This document shows positions 1 to 9,582 of a stretch of DNA of 64,000 bases, in pieces. The first letter of the stretch is position 1. Each line of letters starts with the position of its first letter. The DNA comes from Pseudomonas morbosilactucae (lineage in GTDB: Bacteria > Pseudomonadota > Gammaproteobacteria > Pseudomonadales > Pseudomonadaceae). Location: NCBI RefSeq assembly GCF_023241715.1, contig NZ_JALQCW010000015.1, positions 16,712-80,711 of the forward strand. Direction: 5' to 3'. The notes beneath the pieces are model-generated. The model was not told the DNA's origin, did not search any database, and saw only the letters and a list, made by a program, of their open reading frames with translations. Both the position numbers and the translations under genes were made by a program.

Positions 1-117
1 GGCCGCAATTTTACGGGAGCCGGGTAGGTGCTTGGGAGCTAAAAGATATAAATGATGTAAACCCCAGCAGGCTCACGATTCAACCAAGGAGCTGGCAAGG
101 GGACAAAAAACGCGCAA
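1..117. other. window edge, no gene recognised
   Basis: No convincing reading frame, hairpin or RNA was recognised here. It lies beyond the 3' terminator of the cyo operon and may belong to the intergenic space or the end of a neighbouring gene outside the window. Confidence 0.4.
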
Positions 118-152
118 AAAAAACCCCGCACTTCTGTCGAAGGCGGGGTTTT
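118..152 (-). terminator. Rho-independent terminator of the cyo operon
   Basis: The inverted repeat AAAACCCCGC / GCGGGGTTTT has an 11-base loop and starts 16 bases past the cyoE stop. Read on the minus strand it is a GC stem followed by a run of T, so it ends cyoABCDE transcription. Confidence 0.85.
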
Positions 153-168
153 CATCGGCCGGTGCAGC

Positions 169-1056
169 TTAAGGCGCGTAGGTCAGCAGCAGTTCAGTCG
201 GTACCTTGAAATCCAGGGACATCATCACGCTCAGCGCGGTGATGGTGAAAATCGAGAAGACGAAGAGCTTGCGGGCCCAGACGGTGTCATCCACCGCCTT
301 GTAGCCGGTCCAGGCCATGTACAACCAGTACATGCCCATGGCGGCTGCCACAGCCAGGTAACTCATGCCGGCGTAACCACTGAAGGTCAGCATCAGCGTG
401 GCAATCAGGAACGCCAGGATGTAGAGCAGGATGTGCTTCTTGGCCACCAGGATGCCGCGCTTCACCGGCAGCACCGGAATCGATGCGGCCAGGTAATCGT
501 TGAAGCGGAAGATCGCAATGGCATAGGAATGCGGCATCTGCCACAGACTGAACATCACCAGCAGGGTCAATGCCGCCATGTCGAAGCTATTGCTCACGGC
601 CACATAACCGATCACCGGTGGCATCGCCCCCGACAGACTGCCCACCAGCGTGCCGTGAACCGACTTGCGCTTGAGATACAGGCTGTAGAAGCCGACGTAG
701 ATGACAAAACCGATGACCGCGAACAGTGCGGCCAACGGATTGGCCACGCGGTACAACAAGACCACGCCAGCGATGCCCAGGATGGTCGCGTAGACCAAGG
801 CCAATTTCAGGGAGATAAGGCCCTGGACCAGCACCCGGTTCTTGGTGCGTTCCATCTTCAGATCAATGTCGCGGTCAATGCAGTTGTTGAACACGCAACC
901 AGAAGCGACGACCAGGGACGTGCCGATCATTGCAGCCAGGAAAATGGCCAGATCGACATGCCCCTTGGAGGCCAGGAAGAAACCGCCTGCCACAGAAAGC
1001 ACGTTACCGAAAATGATCCCCGGTTTGGTGATTTGGATAAAGTGCTTGAGCGACAT
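169..1056 (-). CDS. cyoE: protoheme IX farnesyltransferase (heme O synthase)
   Basis: This integral membrane prenyltransferase of the UbiA superfamily transfers a farnesyl group to heme B, making the heme O used by the cytochrome bo3 oxidase encoded upstream. The 295-residue length is normal for the family. The Asp-rich prenyl-diphosphate site is seen as NNCIDRDID (about residues 57-65), and the rest is a series of hydrophobic segments. It is the last gene of cyoABCDE, 11 bases after cyoD, and is followed by a strong terminator. CtaB, the paralogue of aa3 operons, is the alternative name, but the cyo context settles the call. Confidence 0.96.
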   Translation of the reverse strand: MSLKHFIQITKPGIIFGNVLSVAGGFFLASKGHVDLAIFLAAMIGTSLVVASGCVFNNCIDRDIDLKMERTKNRVLVQGLISLKLALVYATILGIAGVVLLYRVANPLAALFAVIGFVIYVGFYSLYLKRKSVHGTLVGSLSGAMPPVIGYVAVSNSFDMAALTLLVMFSLWQMPHSYAIAIFRFNDYLAASIPVLPVKRGILVAKKHILLYILAFLIATLMLTFSGYAGMSYLAVAAAMGMYWLYMAWTGYKAVDDTVWARKLFVFSIFTITALSVMMSLDFKVPTELLLTYAP

Positions 1057-1067
1057 CGGTTCTTACC

Positions 1068-1403
1068 TCACTTCGCCATCATGTAGGTGTGGATGCTGAA
1101 CATGATCCACAACGACAGGCCAACCAGCAGGACGATCACAATGGCCGTGAAGACAAACGCAATCACGTTGTTACGCTGAGCCTGGGAACGGTCCAGGTGC
1201 AGGAAGTAGTACAGGTGAACAACCACCTGGATCACTGCGAACAACAACACGATGGCCAGAGTGGTGGCCTTCGGCAGGGTCGGGTACATCACCAGGCCGA
1301 ACGGGATGATCGTCAGGATCACCGACAAGATGAAGCCGATGGCGTAAGACTTTACGCTGCCGTGGCTCGCATCATGGCTGTCATGGGAGTGTGCATTAGC
1401 CAT
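1068..1403 (-). CDS. cyoD: cytochrome bo3 ubiquinol oxidase subunit IV
   Basis: This 111-residue small subunit of the quinol oxidase is thought to help assemble or stabilise the CuB site of subunit I. It has a His/Ser-rich N-terminus ([11 protein letters not shown]) and three hydrophobic segments (about residues 20-40, 48-68 and 82-105), typical of the COX4/CyoD prokaryotic family. Its ATG overlaps the cyoC stop by one base (TAATG), indicating translational coupling. Confidence 0.95.
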   Translation of the reverse strand: MANAHSHDSHDASHGSVKSYAIGFILSVILTIIPFGLVMYPTLPKATTLAIVLLFAVIQVVVHLYYFLHLDRSQAQRNNVIAFVFTAIVIVLLVGLSLWIMFSIHTYMMAK

Positions 1404-2026
1404 TACAGAGTCCCCATCAAGTAGACAACGGTGAAGACGCAGATCCAGACCACGTCCAGGAAGTGCCAGAACAGGCTCAGGCAGCTCAGGCGGGTCTTGT
1501 TGGTCGACGTCAGGCCATGCTTGTTGACCTGGTACATCATGATCGCCATCCAGATCAGACCCGCACTCACGTGCAGACCGTGGGTACCGACCAAGGTGAA
1601 GAACGCCGACAGGAAGCCGGAACGGCTAGGACCGTAGCCCTCGGAGATCAGCAGGTGGAACTCGTTGATCTCCATGGCGATAAAGCCAAGGCCGAGCACG
1701 AAGGTCAGGCCCAACCAGGTCAGGACGCCCTTCTTGTTACCCCGGTAGAACGCCAGCATGGCGAAGCCGTAGGTGATCGAACTGAACAGCAGCAAGGCGG
1801 TTTCGCCCAGTACGTAAGGCAGTTCGAAGATGTCGTGGCCCGACGGGCCACCCGCTACGTTGTTTACCAGTACCGCGTACACCGCGAAGATCGACGCAAA
1901 CAGGATGCAGTCGGTCATCAGGTAGAGCCAGAAACCGTAGACGGTCATCTCGCCCGCGTCGTGGTGGTCATCGTGCCCATGGTCATCGACATGGGCGTGT
2001 CCAGCATTGGTCACTAAGTTCGACAT
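1403..2026 (-). CDS. cyoC: cytochrome bo3 ubiquinol oxidase subunit III
   Basis: Heme-copper oxidase subunit III, 207 residues, with five predicted membrane helices. It has no redox centre of its own and stabilises the core complex in the inner membrane. The N-terminal 28 residues are notably His/Asp-rich ([14 protein letters not shown]), a potential metal-binding tail seen in several CyoC/CyoD proteins. It follows cyoB by three bases and overlaps cyoD by one. Confidence 0.96.
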   Translation of the reverse strand: MSNLVTNAGHAHVDDHGHDDHHDAGEMTVYGFWLYLMTDCILFASIFAVYAVLVNNVAGGPSGHDIFELPYVLGETALLLFSSITYGFAMLAFYRGNKKGVLTWLGLTFVLGLGFIAMEINEFHLLISEGYGPSRSGFLSAFFTLVGTHGLHVSAGLIWMAIMMYQVNKHGLTSTNKTRLSCLSLFWHFLDVVWICVFTVVYLMGTL

Positions 2027-2029
2027 GGT

Positions 2030-4048
2030 TTAAGCCTGTTCCAACGAGGTTTCAACACGGTTGGCCGGAATCTTCTTCTCGGCTACCAGGCGAGCGTGCT
2101 GCTCGGCTTCGATGCGTTCGATCACGTCGACCGGCACCATGTAGCCTTGATCATCACGAGCCGCGTGGATCACGAAATAGATCACGGTGCCTGCCAGGCT
2201 TGCGATGGCCAGCCACCAGATGTGCCAGATCATGGCGAAACCGAAGACCGTCAACAGAGCGCCCATGACCACACCGGTAGCGGTGTTGTTTGGCATGTGG
2301 ATCGGCGAGTAGCGAGCCGGTTTCTGGTACGCGGTACCGTCTTCCTTGGCTTCGGTGAACGGGTCGATCGTGGTGGCTTTCGGCAGCACGGCGAAGTTAT
2401 AGAACGGCGGTGGCGACGAGGTCGACCATTCCAGGGTGTGAGCATTCCATGGGTCGCCCGACACACATTCGTTCTGCTTGCGGTCACGGATACTGACGTA
2501 CAGCTGGATCAGCTGGCAGGCGATACCGATAGCGATCATCACCGCACCGAACATGGCGACGTACAGGTACGGCACCCACTCAGGGTTGGTGGTGGCGTTC
2601 AGACGACGGGTCATGCCCATGAAGCCCAGTGCATAGAGCGGCATGAACGCGACGAAGAAGCCCGAGATCCAGAACCAGAATGCAGCCTTGCCCCAACCTT
2701 CGTGCAGCTTGAAGCCGAACGCTTTCGGGAAGTAGAAGCTGAAACCTGCGATGTAGCCGAATACCGCGCCGCCGATGATCACGTTGTGGAAGTGAGCGAT
2801 CACGAACAGGCTGTTGTGCAGTACGAAGTCAGCACCCGGGATGGCCAGCAGTACGCCGGTCATGCCGCCGATAGCGAAGGTCACCATGAAGCCCAGGGTC
2901 CACAGAACCTGGCTGGTGATGCGCAGGCGGCCGTGGTAGATGGTGAACAGCCAGTTGAATAGCTTCACCCCCGTCGGGATCGAAATCAGCATCGTCGCCA
3001 GGCCGAAGAAGGCGTTGACGCTAGCCCCCGAACCCATGGTGAAGAAGTGGTGCAGCCAAACCATGAAGCCCAGTACCGAGATCGCGCCGGAAGCGTAGAT
3101 CATCGAGTGGTGGCCAAACAGACGCTTGCCGGAGAAGGTCGAGATGACTTCGGAGAAGATCCCGAACGCCGGCAGAATCAGAATGTAAACCTCAGGGTGA
3201 CCCCAAGCCCAGAACAGGTTGACGTACATCATTGGATTGCCACCAAGTTCATTGGTGAAAATGTGGAAATCCATGTAACGGTCAAGCGTCAGCAGTGCCA
3301 GGGTAGCGGTGAGGATCGGGAACGAAGCCACGATCAGCACGTTGGCCCAGGTGCAGGTCCAGGTGAAGATCGGCATGTCCATCAGCTTCATGCCAGGGGT
3401 ACGCATTTTCAGCACGGTGGCCAGGAAGTTGACCCCCGTCAGCGTTGTCCCTAGACCCGATAGCTGCAGTGCCCAGATGTAGTAATCCATCCCCACGCCC
3501 GGACTGTATTGCAGCCCCGACAACGGCGGATAGGCGACCCAACCGGTCTTGGCGAATTCGCCGACGCCCAGGGACAGGTTGATCAGCACGACGCCGGAAA
3601 CCAGCAGCCAGAAGCTCAGGGAGTTGAGGAATGGGAACGCAACGTCACGCGCGCCGATCTGCAGCGGCACTGCCAGGTTCATCAGGCCGGTGAAGAAAGG
3701 CATCGCCATGAAGATGATCATGATCACACCGTGGGCGGTGAAGATCTGGTCATAGTGTTCAGGCGGCAAGTAGCCCGGCGAACCCTCGGTGGCCATGGCC
3801 AACTGGGTACGCATCATGATGGCATCGGCAAAACCACGCAGCAGCATGATCATGGCGACGATGATGTACATCACACCGATTTTCTTGTGGTCGACCGAAG
3901 TCAGCCACTCGGTCCACAGGTAGGTCCACTTCTTGAAGTAGGTGATTGCCGCAAACAGCGCCAGACCACCCAGCGCGATCATGGCGATGGTCACCATCAC
4001 GATCGGCTCGTGGAACGGGACCGCTTCCCAACTTAATTTACCAAACAT
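2030..4048 (-). CDS. cyoB: cytochrome bo3 ubiquinol oxidase subunit I
   Basis: Catalytic subunit of the quinol oxidase. It binds low-spin heme b and the heme o3/CuB centre, reduces O2 to water and pumps protons. The 672 residues match the usual length. Family signatures are visible: [17 protein letters not shown], which holds the CuB His and the cross-linked Tyr of the His-Tyr pair, the HH pair in [11 protein letters not shown], and the heme ligands in HFHNVIIGG. About 15 membrane segments are expected. It sits between cyoA (three-base gap) and cyoC. Confidence 0.98.
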   Translation of the reverse strand: MFGKLSWEAVPFHEPIVMVTIAMIALGGLALFAAITYFKKWTYLWTEWLTSVDHKKIGVMYIIVAMIMLLRGFADAIMMRTQLAMATEGSPGYLPPEHYDQIFTAHGVIMIIFMAMPFFTGLMNLAVPLQIGARDVAFPFLNSLSFWLLVSGVVLINLSLGVGEFAKTGWVAYPPLSGLQYSPGVGMDYYIWALQLSGLGTTLTGVNFLATVLKMRTPGMKLMDMPIFTWTCTWANVLIVASFPILTATLALLTLDRYMDFHIFTNELGGNPMMYVNLFWAWGHPEVYILILPAFGIFSEVISTFSGKRLFGHHSMIYASGAISVLGFMVWLHHFFTMGSGASVNAFFGLATMLISIPTGVKLFNWLFTIYHGRLRITSQVLWTLGFMVTFAIGGMTGVLLAIPGADFVLHNSLFVIAHFHNVIIGGAVFGYIAGFSFYFPKAFGFKLHEGWGKAAFWFWISGFFVAFMPLYALGFMGMTRRLNATTNPEWVPYLYVAMFGAVMIAIGIACQLIQLYVSIRDRKQNECVSGDPWNAHTLEWSTSSPPPFYNFAVLPKATTIDPFTEAKEDGTAYQKPARYSPIHMPNNTATGVVMGALLTVFGFAMIWHIWWLAIASLAGTVIYFVIHAARDDQGYMVPVDVIERIEAEQHARLVAEKKIPANRVETSLEQA

Positions 4049-4051
4049 CGT

Positions 4052-4993
4052 TTACTCCTCTGCCCCGGCAGCTGAATGCGAATTTGCGTCCGTCCCTTCC
4101 ACAGCAGCCACTTCTTTCTTCTCGTGCTTGACCGGCGTGCCTGGTTTCATCCCTTCATACTTATCGATGATTTTCTGAAACAGGTCCGGCGCGTACGAGG
4201 AGTACAGCTCTACAGGGTTGTTCTGGCTTGGCTTGGCAAGGGCTTCGTATTCAGCTTTTTCAAGCTGTTTTGGTGAGCTCTTGGCTTCTTTTACCCAGGC
4301 GTCAAACTCTTCCTGGGTGGTGGCGATTGCTTTGAATTTCATGCCGGTAAAGCCCGCGCCACTGTAGTTGGCGGAGATACCATCAAGCTCGGCGTTCTGG
4401 TTGGCAATCAGGTGCAGCTTGGTCTGCATGCCCGCCATCGCGTAGATCTGGCCACCCAGGCCCGGGATGAAGAACGAGTTCATCACGGCGTCGGAAGTGA
4501 CTTTGAAATTGATTGGCGTGTTGGCCGGGAACACGATCTTGTTGACCGTGGCGATCCCTTGCTCGGGATAGATGAACAGCCACTTCCAGTCCAGCGCGAC
4601 CACTTCAATGGTGACCGGCTTGACGTCGGAATCCAGCGGACGGTAAGGGTCCAGGGCGTGGGTCGACTTGTAGGTGATGTAACCCAGGGCAATGATGATC
4701 AGCACCGGAACCAGCCAGACCGCAATTTCGATCTTGGTGGAGTGCGACCACTTAGGCGCGTAGGTGGCGTTGGTGTTGGACGCACGATACTTCCAGGCGA
4801 ACGCGAAGGTCATCACGATCACCGGAACCACAACCAACAGCATCAGCAAGGTGGCAGTGATGATCAGGTTGCGTTGATCCAGACCGACCTGGCCCTTTGG
4901 ATCGAGCAAGGTCCACTTGCAACCTCCCAGCAGCAACAGCATGCCGGCCAGAGGCAATAAGCCTAGTAATCGGGTGTACCTGTTTTTACTCAT
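4052..4993 (-). CDS. cyoA: cytochrome bo3 ubiquinol oxidase subunit II (lipoprotein)
   Basis: Subunit II of the bo3 oxidase, 313 residues from the chosen start. [10 protein letters not shown] is a signal peptide ending in a lipobox LGGC with Cys25, followed by two membrane helices and a periplasmic cupredoxin domain. As expected for a quinol oxidase, the CuA ligand set of cytochrome c oxidases is not evident. A longer in-frame start 54 bases upstream is rejected, because the ATG used here has AGAGG just upstream and begins directly with the lipoprotein signal. It is the first gene of cyoABCDE. Confidence 0.96.
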   Translation of the reverse strand: MSKNRYTRLLGLLPLAGMLLLLGGCKWTLLDPKGQVGLDQRNLIITATLLMLLVVVPVIVMTFAFAWKYRASNTNATYAPKWSHSTKIEIAVWLVPVLIIIALGYITYKSTHALDPYRPLDSDVKPVTIEVVALDWKWLFIYPEQGIATVNKIVFPANTPINFKVTSDAVMNSFFIPGLGGQIYAMAGMQTKLHLIANQNAELDGISANYSGAGFTGMKFKAIATTQEEFDAWVKEAKSSPKQLEKAEYEALAKPSQNNPVELYSSYAPDLFQKIIDKYEGMKPGTPVKHEKKEVAAVEGTDANSHSAAGAEE

Positions 4994-5300
4994 CTCACGA
5001 CCTCTAAAGCAGCTTGCGCAATGCAGTTGGGTTTTGATCGCCAACACTTCACCCTGCCAAGGGTTGGCATTTCTCTTCGATTGAATAAGGGCCTGCCCAT
5101 CGCGTTAATCGCTCAACGACAAATCCTGGGCCAGCAGTGAGTTCTTATTCGAATTCGTGGTCAAAGGCCTTGTTACAGACCAATTCCATTTGGTGCGGAA
5201 GTTTGGAAGGTGCCGACACCTGGGGCCTCAATCGAGCATTCTTCGCCCCGAGACCACCCTCGTATGCTCACGGGATGAGCAGCGCCGGGATTTAGTGCGG

Positions 5301-5320
5301 GCGATTGTAGATATGTCGCG
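5301..5320 (-). promoter_or_regulatory. candidate RoxR/RegA-type response-regulator site
   Basis: On the minus strand the sequence reads CGCGACATATCTACAATCGC: a CGCGACAT half-site and a CGC half-site about ten bases apart. This resembles the degenerate YGCGRCR...GNCGC pattern known for the RegA/PrrA/RoxR family, which controls respiratory oxidase genes. It lies about 310 bases upstream of cyoA. The match is by eye and the consensus is loose. Confidence 0.25.
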
Positions 5321-5648
5321 TTTCATAAACCATGTCTCATCCCGAAATAAATCTTATCGAATGGCGCAACAATGCCTGACGACTGTTACGAAAGGCTCGG
5401 ATAATAGCGATTTTCATTCGCAACAAAAAGCCCTAAAACGACCTTCAAAGCATTTATCCGAGCCGCCCCGAGAATACTCTGAGCAACCCCATGGCATGGC
5501 GCCACCCCTTGTAAAATGAGGGTTTAAGCCGGTTACTTCGATAGCAGGCTACGCTTATCGCCCCCCTCACCCGGCTGCACAAACTGACAGGCACCCGGGG
5601 TTCACATCGTCTCGAAACGCGCCCTGAAGCCTCACTTGAGCCACCCAC

Positions 5649-5679
5649 TGCGACACCCTGCGTGTGACAACATGTCGCA
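5649..5679. promoter_or_regulatory. inverted repeat TGCGACA-N17-TGTCGCA
   Basis: A perfect 7-base inverted repeat (TGCGACA at 5649-5655, TGTCGCA at 5673-5679) with a 17-base spacer. Both arms match the RegA/PrrA/RoxR half-site. It is placed about 660 bases upstream of cyoA and 60 bases before the dsbB terminator, so it could be a distal regulatory site. Function is inferred from pattern and neighbourhood only. Confidence 0.3.
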
Positions 5680-5740
5680 CTTTTTAGCCGCCTTTGTTTG
5701 CCCTGAATCACGACCCCTAGACCTGCGCGCCGAAGGCAAA

Positions 5741-5778
5741 AAAAAGCCTCGGCGCCCACTGTGGGGCCCAAGGCTTTT
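5741..5778 (-). terminator. Rho-independent terminator of dsbB
   Basis: AAAAGCCTCGGCGCCC and GGGCCCAAGGCTTTT pair across a short loop, with A-rich sequence on the far side that reads as T on the minus strand. It starts 10 bases after the dsbB stop. Confidence 0.75.
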
Positions 5779-5787
5779 ACGGAACGC

Positions 5788-6297
5788 TCAGGCGGTTTTC
5801 TTGCGATTGCGGACAACCCCCAGCGGTACCAGTACCACCGTCAGGACAAAGGCCACCAGCGCCCACTGCGCCAGGGACAAACCAAGCACTGGCGGGTAAG
5901 GCGTGGAGCAGAAGCCGTCTACCTGAAAGCCCAGGGGGAAGATCGTGGCCAGGGGCAGGCTGTCGACAATCGGCTGCAGCACATCGATGCCGCAACTCAC
6001 CGCCGGGTAGAACTGGGTGTAGACGTGATGCCCCGCCACCGCAGCCCCAGCGATGGCACTGAGGACCACCAGGGTTTCGAGGATCGTGAGGCTACGTCGG
6101 GTTCTCATGGCCGCGCCGATAAAGGCGAACAGGGCGATCAGCAGCAATGCATAACGCTGCAGAATGCACAGCGGGCAAGGCGCCTCGCCCAACACCACCT
6201 GCATGTACAGTGCGCCGCCGATCAGCGCCAGGCAGATCACGCCCAGCAGCACCAGGAAACGCCGCTCGCGTCCCAAACGCAGTGTGTCGTCACTCAT
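5788..6297 (-). CDS. dsbB: disulfide bond formation protein B
   Basis: Inner-membrane quinone reductase that reoxidises the periplasmic dithiol oxidase DsbA and passes electrons to ubiquinone, and so to the terminal oxidases such as the bo3 enzyme next door. It has 169 residues and four hydrophobic segments. The first periplasmic loop carries the C41-P-L-C44 pair, and the second loop carries Cys102 and Cys130. A monocistronic unit is likely: it has its own terminator, and the upstream gene is separated by more than 250 bases. Pseudomonads often carry two DsbB paralogues, so the number in the gene name is uncertain. Confidence 0.93.
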   Translation of the reverse strand: MSDDTLRLGRERRFLVLLGVICLALIGGALYMQVVLGEAPCPLCILQRYALLLIALFAFIGAAMRTRRSLTILETLVVLSAIAGAAVAGHHVYTQFYPAVSCGIDVLQPIVDSLPLATIFPLGFQVDGFCSTPYPPVLGLSLAQWALVAFVLTVVLVPLGVVRNRKKTA

Positions 6298-6477
6298 CCC
6301 AATTCCTTTCTTGTCTATGGTTCGGCCGCAGCGCGCCGCCGCCGAGAGGGTCTTCGATAGGCCTGTTTGCCGGGAAGTCTACACGCTGGCCAGGGGCTTT
6401 GAGCACCTGCCCGCAAACAGCATCGGAGGAATTAACGCTAGACAGGTTAAGGAGGGATTAATGCTGGCCGCCTCTCA

Positions 6478-6511
6478 GGCCAGCCCGCGTCCTGGCAGGA
6501 GCGGGCTGGCC
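6478..6511. terminator. strong hairpin downstream of hmp (terminator or REP-like)
   Basis: An 11-base perfect stem GGCCAGCCCGC / GCGGGCTGGCC encloses a loop that can itself pair (TCCT/AGGA). No T run follows, so it may be a degenerate REP unit; the right arm resembles the Pseudomonas REP core GGAGCGGGCTTGCC. It lies 50 bases after the flavohemoprotein stop. Confidence 0.45.
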
Positions 6512-6560
6512 GGCGCTGGTCGCCCCGTGCGCAAGCGGCACGGCAGCGCCAGGCGCTCGG

Positions 6561-7741
6561 TTACTCCAGGGCGGCGGCCGGGCCGAAGAACTCGTAACGG
6601 CTCTGCCGCTCCGGCACGCCCAGGGCTTTGAGATGCCCCTTGATCGCCGCCATAAAGCCTTTAGGGCCCAGGAAGTAGGCGTCCAGGTCACGCTGCTGGG
6701 GCAGCCATTGCGCCAGTTGCTCCTGGCTCAGCAGGCCCAGTTGGTCGCCGCCGGGCTGACGCCGTCGTCCTCGGCGTAACAGTAGAAGCGCTTGAGCTGG
6801 GGATGACGGGCGGCAAGCCCATCCACCCACTCACGAAACGCATGCACCCCGCCGTTGCGCGCGCAGTGGATAAAGTGCACCGGGCGCTGGCTGGCCAGGG
6901 CCGCTTCGAGCATCGGCAGGGTCGGGGTGATACCCACGCCGCCGCTAATCAGCACCAGCGGCTTGTCGCCGGCAGCCAGGGTGAATTCCCCTGCTGGCGG
7001 GAACAACTGGATCTCGGCGCCGACCTTTAACTGGTCATGCAGGTAGTTGGAGGCGCGGCCACCGGCTTCGCGCTTGACGCTGATACGGTACTGGCCGGCG
7101 TCGGAGAGGGCCGAGAGCGAGTAGTTGCGGCGGATTTCCTCACCGCCCAGGAACAGCTGCAAGCCGATGTATTGCCCCGGCTCTGCCACCAGGATCGGGC
7201 CTTTGTCCGCAGGTTCGAAGTAGAACGACGTGATTTCCGCGCTTTCTTCCACCCGTTTGACCAGGGTGAAGGGCCGAGCCCCGCGCCATCCACCGGGGGC
7301 ACTGGCCTTCTGCTCGTAAATGGCCGACTCGGCACCGATCAGGATATCCGCCAACTGCTGGTAGGCCGCGCCCCAGGCCTGCATCACCTCGGGGGTGGCA
7401 ATCTCGTCGCCCAGCACTTCAGAGATGGCCCGCAGCAGGCAACTGCCGACAATCGGGTAGTGTTCCGGCAGGATCTGCAGGGCCACATGCTTGTTGATGA
7501 TTTTCGCCACCAGGTCGCCCAGTTGATCCAACTGGTTGATGTGCCGGGCGTACATCAGCACCCCATTGGCCAGGGCCCGGGGCTGGTCGCCGCTGGCCTG
7601 GTGCGCCTGGTTGAACAGGGGCCGCACCTGCGGATACTCGCTGAGCATCATCCGGTAGAAGTGGGTGATCAAGGCTTCACCGCCGCTTTCCAGCAGGGGA
7701 ACCGTGGATTTGATAATGGCGCGATCTTGGACGCTAAGCAT
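6561..7741 (-). pseudogene. hmp: flavohemoprotein (nitric oxide dioxygenase), frameshifted
   Basis: NO dioxygenase: an N-terminal globin domain (proximal His in NKHVALQI) oxidises NO to nitrate, followed by ferredoxin-reductase-like FAD (RNYSLS) and NAD (GGVGITPT) domains. The intact frame from ATG 7741 (AGGAG seven bases upstream) stops early at 6728 after 337 residues. The missing C-terminus, with the YFLGPKGFM nucleotide motif and the terminal EFFGPAAALE, continues in another frame to 6561. The span is 1181 bases, one short of 394 codons; restoring one base near the CCC run at 6736-6738 would give a 393-residue protein, the family's usual length. It is either a real one-base deletion removing the last 56 residues or a sequencing error. 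Confidence 0.85.
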
Positions 7742-7846
7742 AAGGACAACTCCTGGGCTTTTAGGTATCTAGCAGGTTGCCTTGCTCTAATCAGATTTCA
7801 TGCCACTTAAAAAACACATATAAATCATATACTTATAAAATACATA

Positions 7847-7883
7847 GTCATTAAGACCACAGACGCTTTATAGTCAAAACGAC
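7847..7883. promoter_or_regulatory. two NorR-type operator motifs (GT-N7-AC)
   Basis: GTCATTAAGAC (7847-7857) and GTCAAAACGAC (7873-7883) both fit the GT-N7-AC core bound by NorR and are spaced 26 bases start to start. They lie in the divergent hmp/norR gap, just upstream of the norR ribosome site. From there NorR could activate hmp leftwards and repress its own gene. A third site, as in E. coli norVW, was not identified with confidence. Confidence 0.5.
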
Positions 7884-7897
7884 CAATAGGAGTCTTT

Positions 7898-9457
7898 ATG
7901 ACTGCAAAATCGTTGCTCACGACCCTGCTGCCCCTGGTGGCCGACCTGTCCCGCGAGCTGCCGGAAGGCGAACGCTACCGGCGCCTGCTGGAAGCCATGC
8001 GCGCCCTGCTGCCCTGCGACGCCGCCGCGCTGCTGCGCCTCGACGGCGACTGCCTGGTCCCCCTGGCGGTGGACGGCTTGAGCACCGATACCCTGGGCCG
8101 GCGCTTCAAGGTCAACGAGCACCCGCGCTTTGCCGCACTGCTAAGCAGCCCAGGCCCTATCCGTTTTGCCAGCGACAGCCCCCTGCCCGACCCCTATGAC
8201 GGCTTAGTGGAAGGGCTCACCGAGCACCTGGAAGTCCACGACTGCATGGGCTGCCCGCTGTTTATCGACGAGCGCCCCTGGGGCCTGCTGACCCTGGATG
8301 CCCTGGACCCGCAGCGTTTCGAACCCATTGAACTGGACGCCCTGCAAGCCTTCGCCAGCCTGGCCGCGGCGACGGTCAACGTCGCCGAACGCATTGAACG
8401 CCTGGCCCTGCGTGCCGAAGATGAACACCAGCGGGCCGAAGTCTATCGCCAGGCCAGCGGCCAGAACCGCGAGATGATCGGCCAGAGCAAGGCCCACAAA
8501 CGCTTGCTGGAAGAAATCCAACTGGTGGGCGGCAGCGAGCTGACGGTGTTGATCACCGGTGAAACCGGGGTCGGCAAGGAGCTGGTGGCCCAAGCCATTC
8601 ACGCCGCGTCGAACCGTGCCAGCCGCCCCATCATCAGCCTCAACTGCGCGGCCCTGCCCGACACCCTGGTGGAAAGCGAACTCTTCGGCCATGTCCGCGG
8701 TGCCTTTACCGGCGCCACCGCCGACCGTCGCGGCAAATTCGAACTGGCCAATGGCGGCACCCTGTTTCTCGATGAGGTGGGCGAGCTGTCGCTGACGGTC
8801 CAGGCCAAGTTGCTGCGGGTCCTGCAAAGCGGCCAGCTACAGCGCCTGGGCTCGGACAAGGAACATCAAGTGGACGTGCGCCTGATTGCTGCCACCAACC
8901 GCGACCTGGCCGAAGAAGTGCGCAGCGGCCGTTACCGCGCCGACTTCTACCACCGCCTCAGCGTCTACCCGCTACGGGTCCCGGCCCTGCGCGAACGCGG
9001 GCGCGATGTGTTACTGCTCAGCGGCTATTTCCTCGAACAGAACCGATCGCGCATGGGCCTGGGCAGCCTGCGCCTGAGCGCGGACGCGCAAGCGGCACTG
9101 CTGGCCTATGACTGGCCGGGGAACGTACGCGAACTGGAACACCTGATTGGCCGCAGCGCCCTCAAAGCCCTAGGCAATTGCCGAGAGCGACCGAAGATCC
9201 TCAGCCTGGATGCCAAGGACCTGGACCTGCCCCACATCAGCGAGCAAGACTCCGCGACACCGGCCCTCCAGTTTGAAGCCGCCAGCGCAGCCCCCTTCCC
9301 TGGTGACCTGCGCCAGGCCACTGACGACTATCAACGCCACCTGATCAATGCCTGTCTTGAACGGCACCAACACAACTGGGCCAGCACGGCCCGTGAGCTA
9401 GGCTTGGACAGGGCCAACCTCAGCCGCCTGGCCAAGCGCCTGGGCCTGCGCCGGTAA
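7898..9457 (+). CDS. norR: nitric-oxide-sensing sigma-54 transcriptional activator
   Basis: NorR/FhpR-type bacterial enhancer-binding protein of 519 residues. It has an N-terminal GAF domain (about 20-170) that in NorR holds a mononuclear iron sensing NO, a central AAA+ domain with Walker A GETGVGKE (221-228) and the sigma-54 contact loop GAFTGA (268-273), and a C-terminal Fis-type helix-turn-helix (NWASTARELGLDRANLSRLA). It is divergent from the flavohemoprotein gene, as fhpR is from fhp in P. aeruginosa, so hmp is the expected target. AGGAG precedes the ATG by five bases. Its target being frameshifted leaves the regulator possibly orphaned in this strain. Confidence 0.93.
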   Translation: MTAKSLLTTLLPLVADLSRELPEGERYRRLLEAMRALLPCDAAALLRLDGDCLVPLAVDGLSTDTLGRRFKVNEHPRFAALLSSPGPIRFASDSPLPDPYDGLVEGLTEHLEVHDCMGCPLFIDERPWGLLTLDALDPQRFEPIELDALQAFASLAAATVNVAERIERLALRAEDEHQRAEVYRQASGQNREMIGQSKAHKRLLEEIQLVGGSELTVLITGETGVGKELVAQAIHAASNRASRPIISLNCAALPDTLVESELFGHVRGAFTGATADRRGKFELANGGTLFLDEVGELSLTVQAKLLRVLQSGQLQRLGSDKEHQVDVRLIAATNRDLAEEVRSGRYRADFYHRLSVYPLRVPALRERGRDVLLLSGYFLEQNRSRMGLGSLRLSADAQAALLAYDWPGNVRELEHLIGRSALKALGNCRERPKILSLDAKDLDLPHISEQDSATPALQFEAASAAPFPGDLRQATDDYQRHLINACLERHQHNWASTARELGLDRANLSRLAKRLGLRR

Positions 9458-9582
9458 ACAGGCACTGCAAGACGACAGAAAGCCGGCTCGGCGCTAAAGC
9501 CAGCCCTGAATACGTCGATAACCCGTTATCAATGGTTGTCCGTGGGTCGAGCCACACACCAATTTTTCCCAAGAAGGTTTTT

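Larger units (their letters stand above)
4994..5740. other. long gene-free region between cyoA and dsbB, probable cyo promoter region
   Basis: About 750 bases hold no credible gene; the frames open here have low-complexity products and no good ribosome site. It must carry the cyoA promoter (minus strand), and two GCGA/TCGC-type inverted repeats are listed separately. The base composition is visibly more AT-rich around 5280-5460 than in the flanking genes. Confidence 0.6.

Noticed and set aside
2096..2962. Long plus-strand frame opposite cyoB (and similar long frames opposite ftsZ, ftsA, murC, ftsI)
   Set aside because: These antisense frames are rich in His, Gln, Arg and Asp, the usual by-product of GC-rich third-position bias of the true genes.
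4994..5047. 18-codon N-terminal extension of cyoA
   Set aside because: The internal ATG has a good ribosome site and begins the lipoprotein signal peptide exactly.
5157..5519. 120-codon open frame upstream of cyoA
   Set aside because: No ribosome site, unnatural amino-acid composition and overlap with a frame on the other strand; better explained as promoter DNA.
6458..6691. 77-codon minus-strand frame overlapping the hmp 3' end
   Set aside because: It is a shadow frame; the true C-terminal sequence is in the frame ending at 6561.
7790..7806. Sigma-54 promoter for hmp (TGGCAT with a -12 element)
   Set aside because: The -24-like TGGCA is present, but the -12 position reads CTGA instead of TTGC, so it is not listed as a feature.
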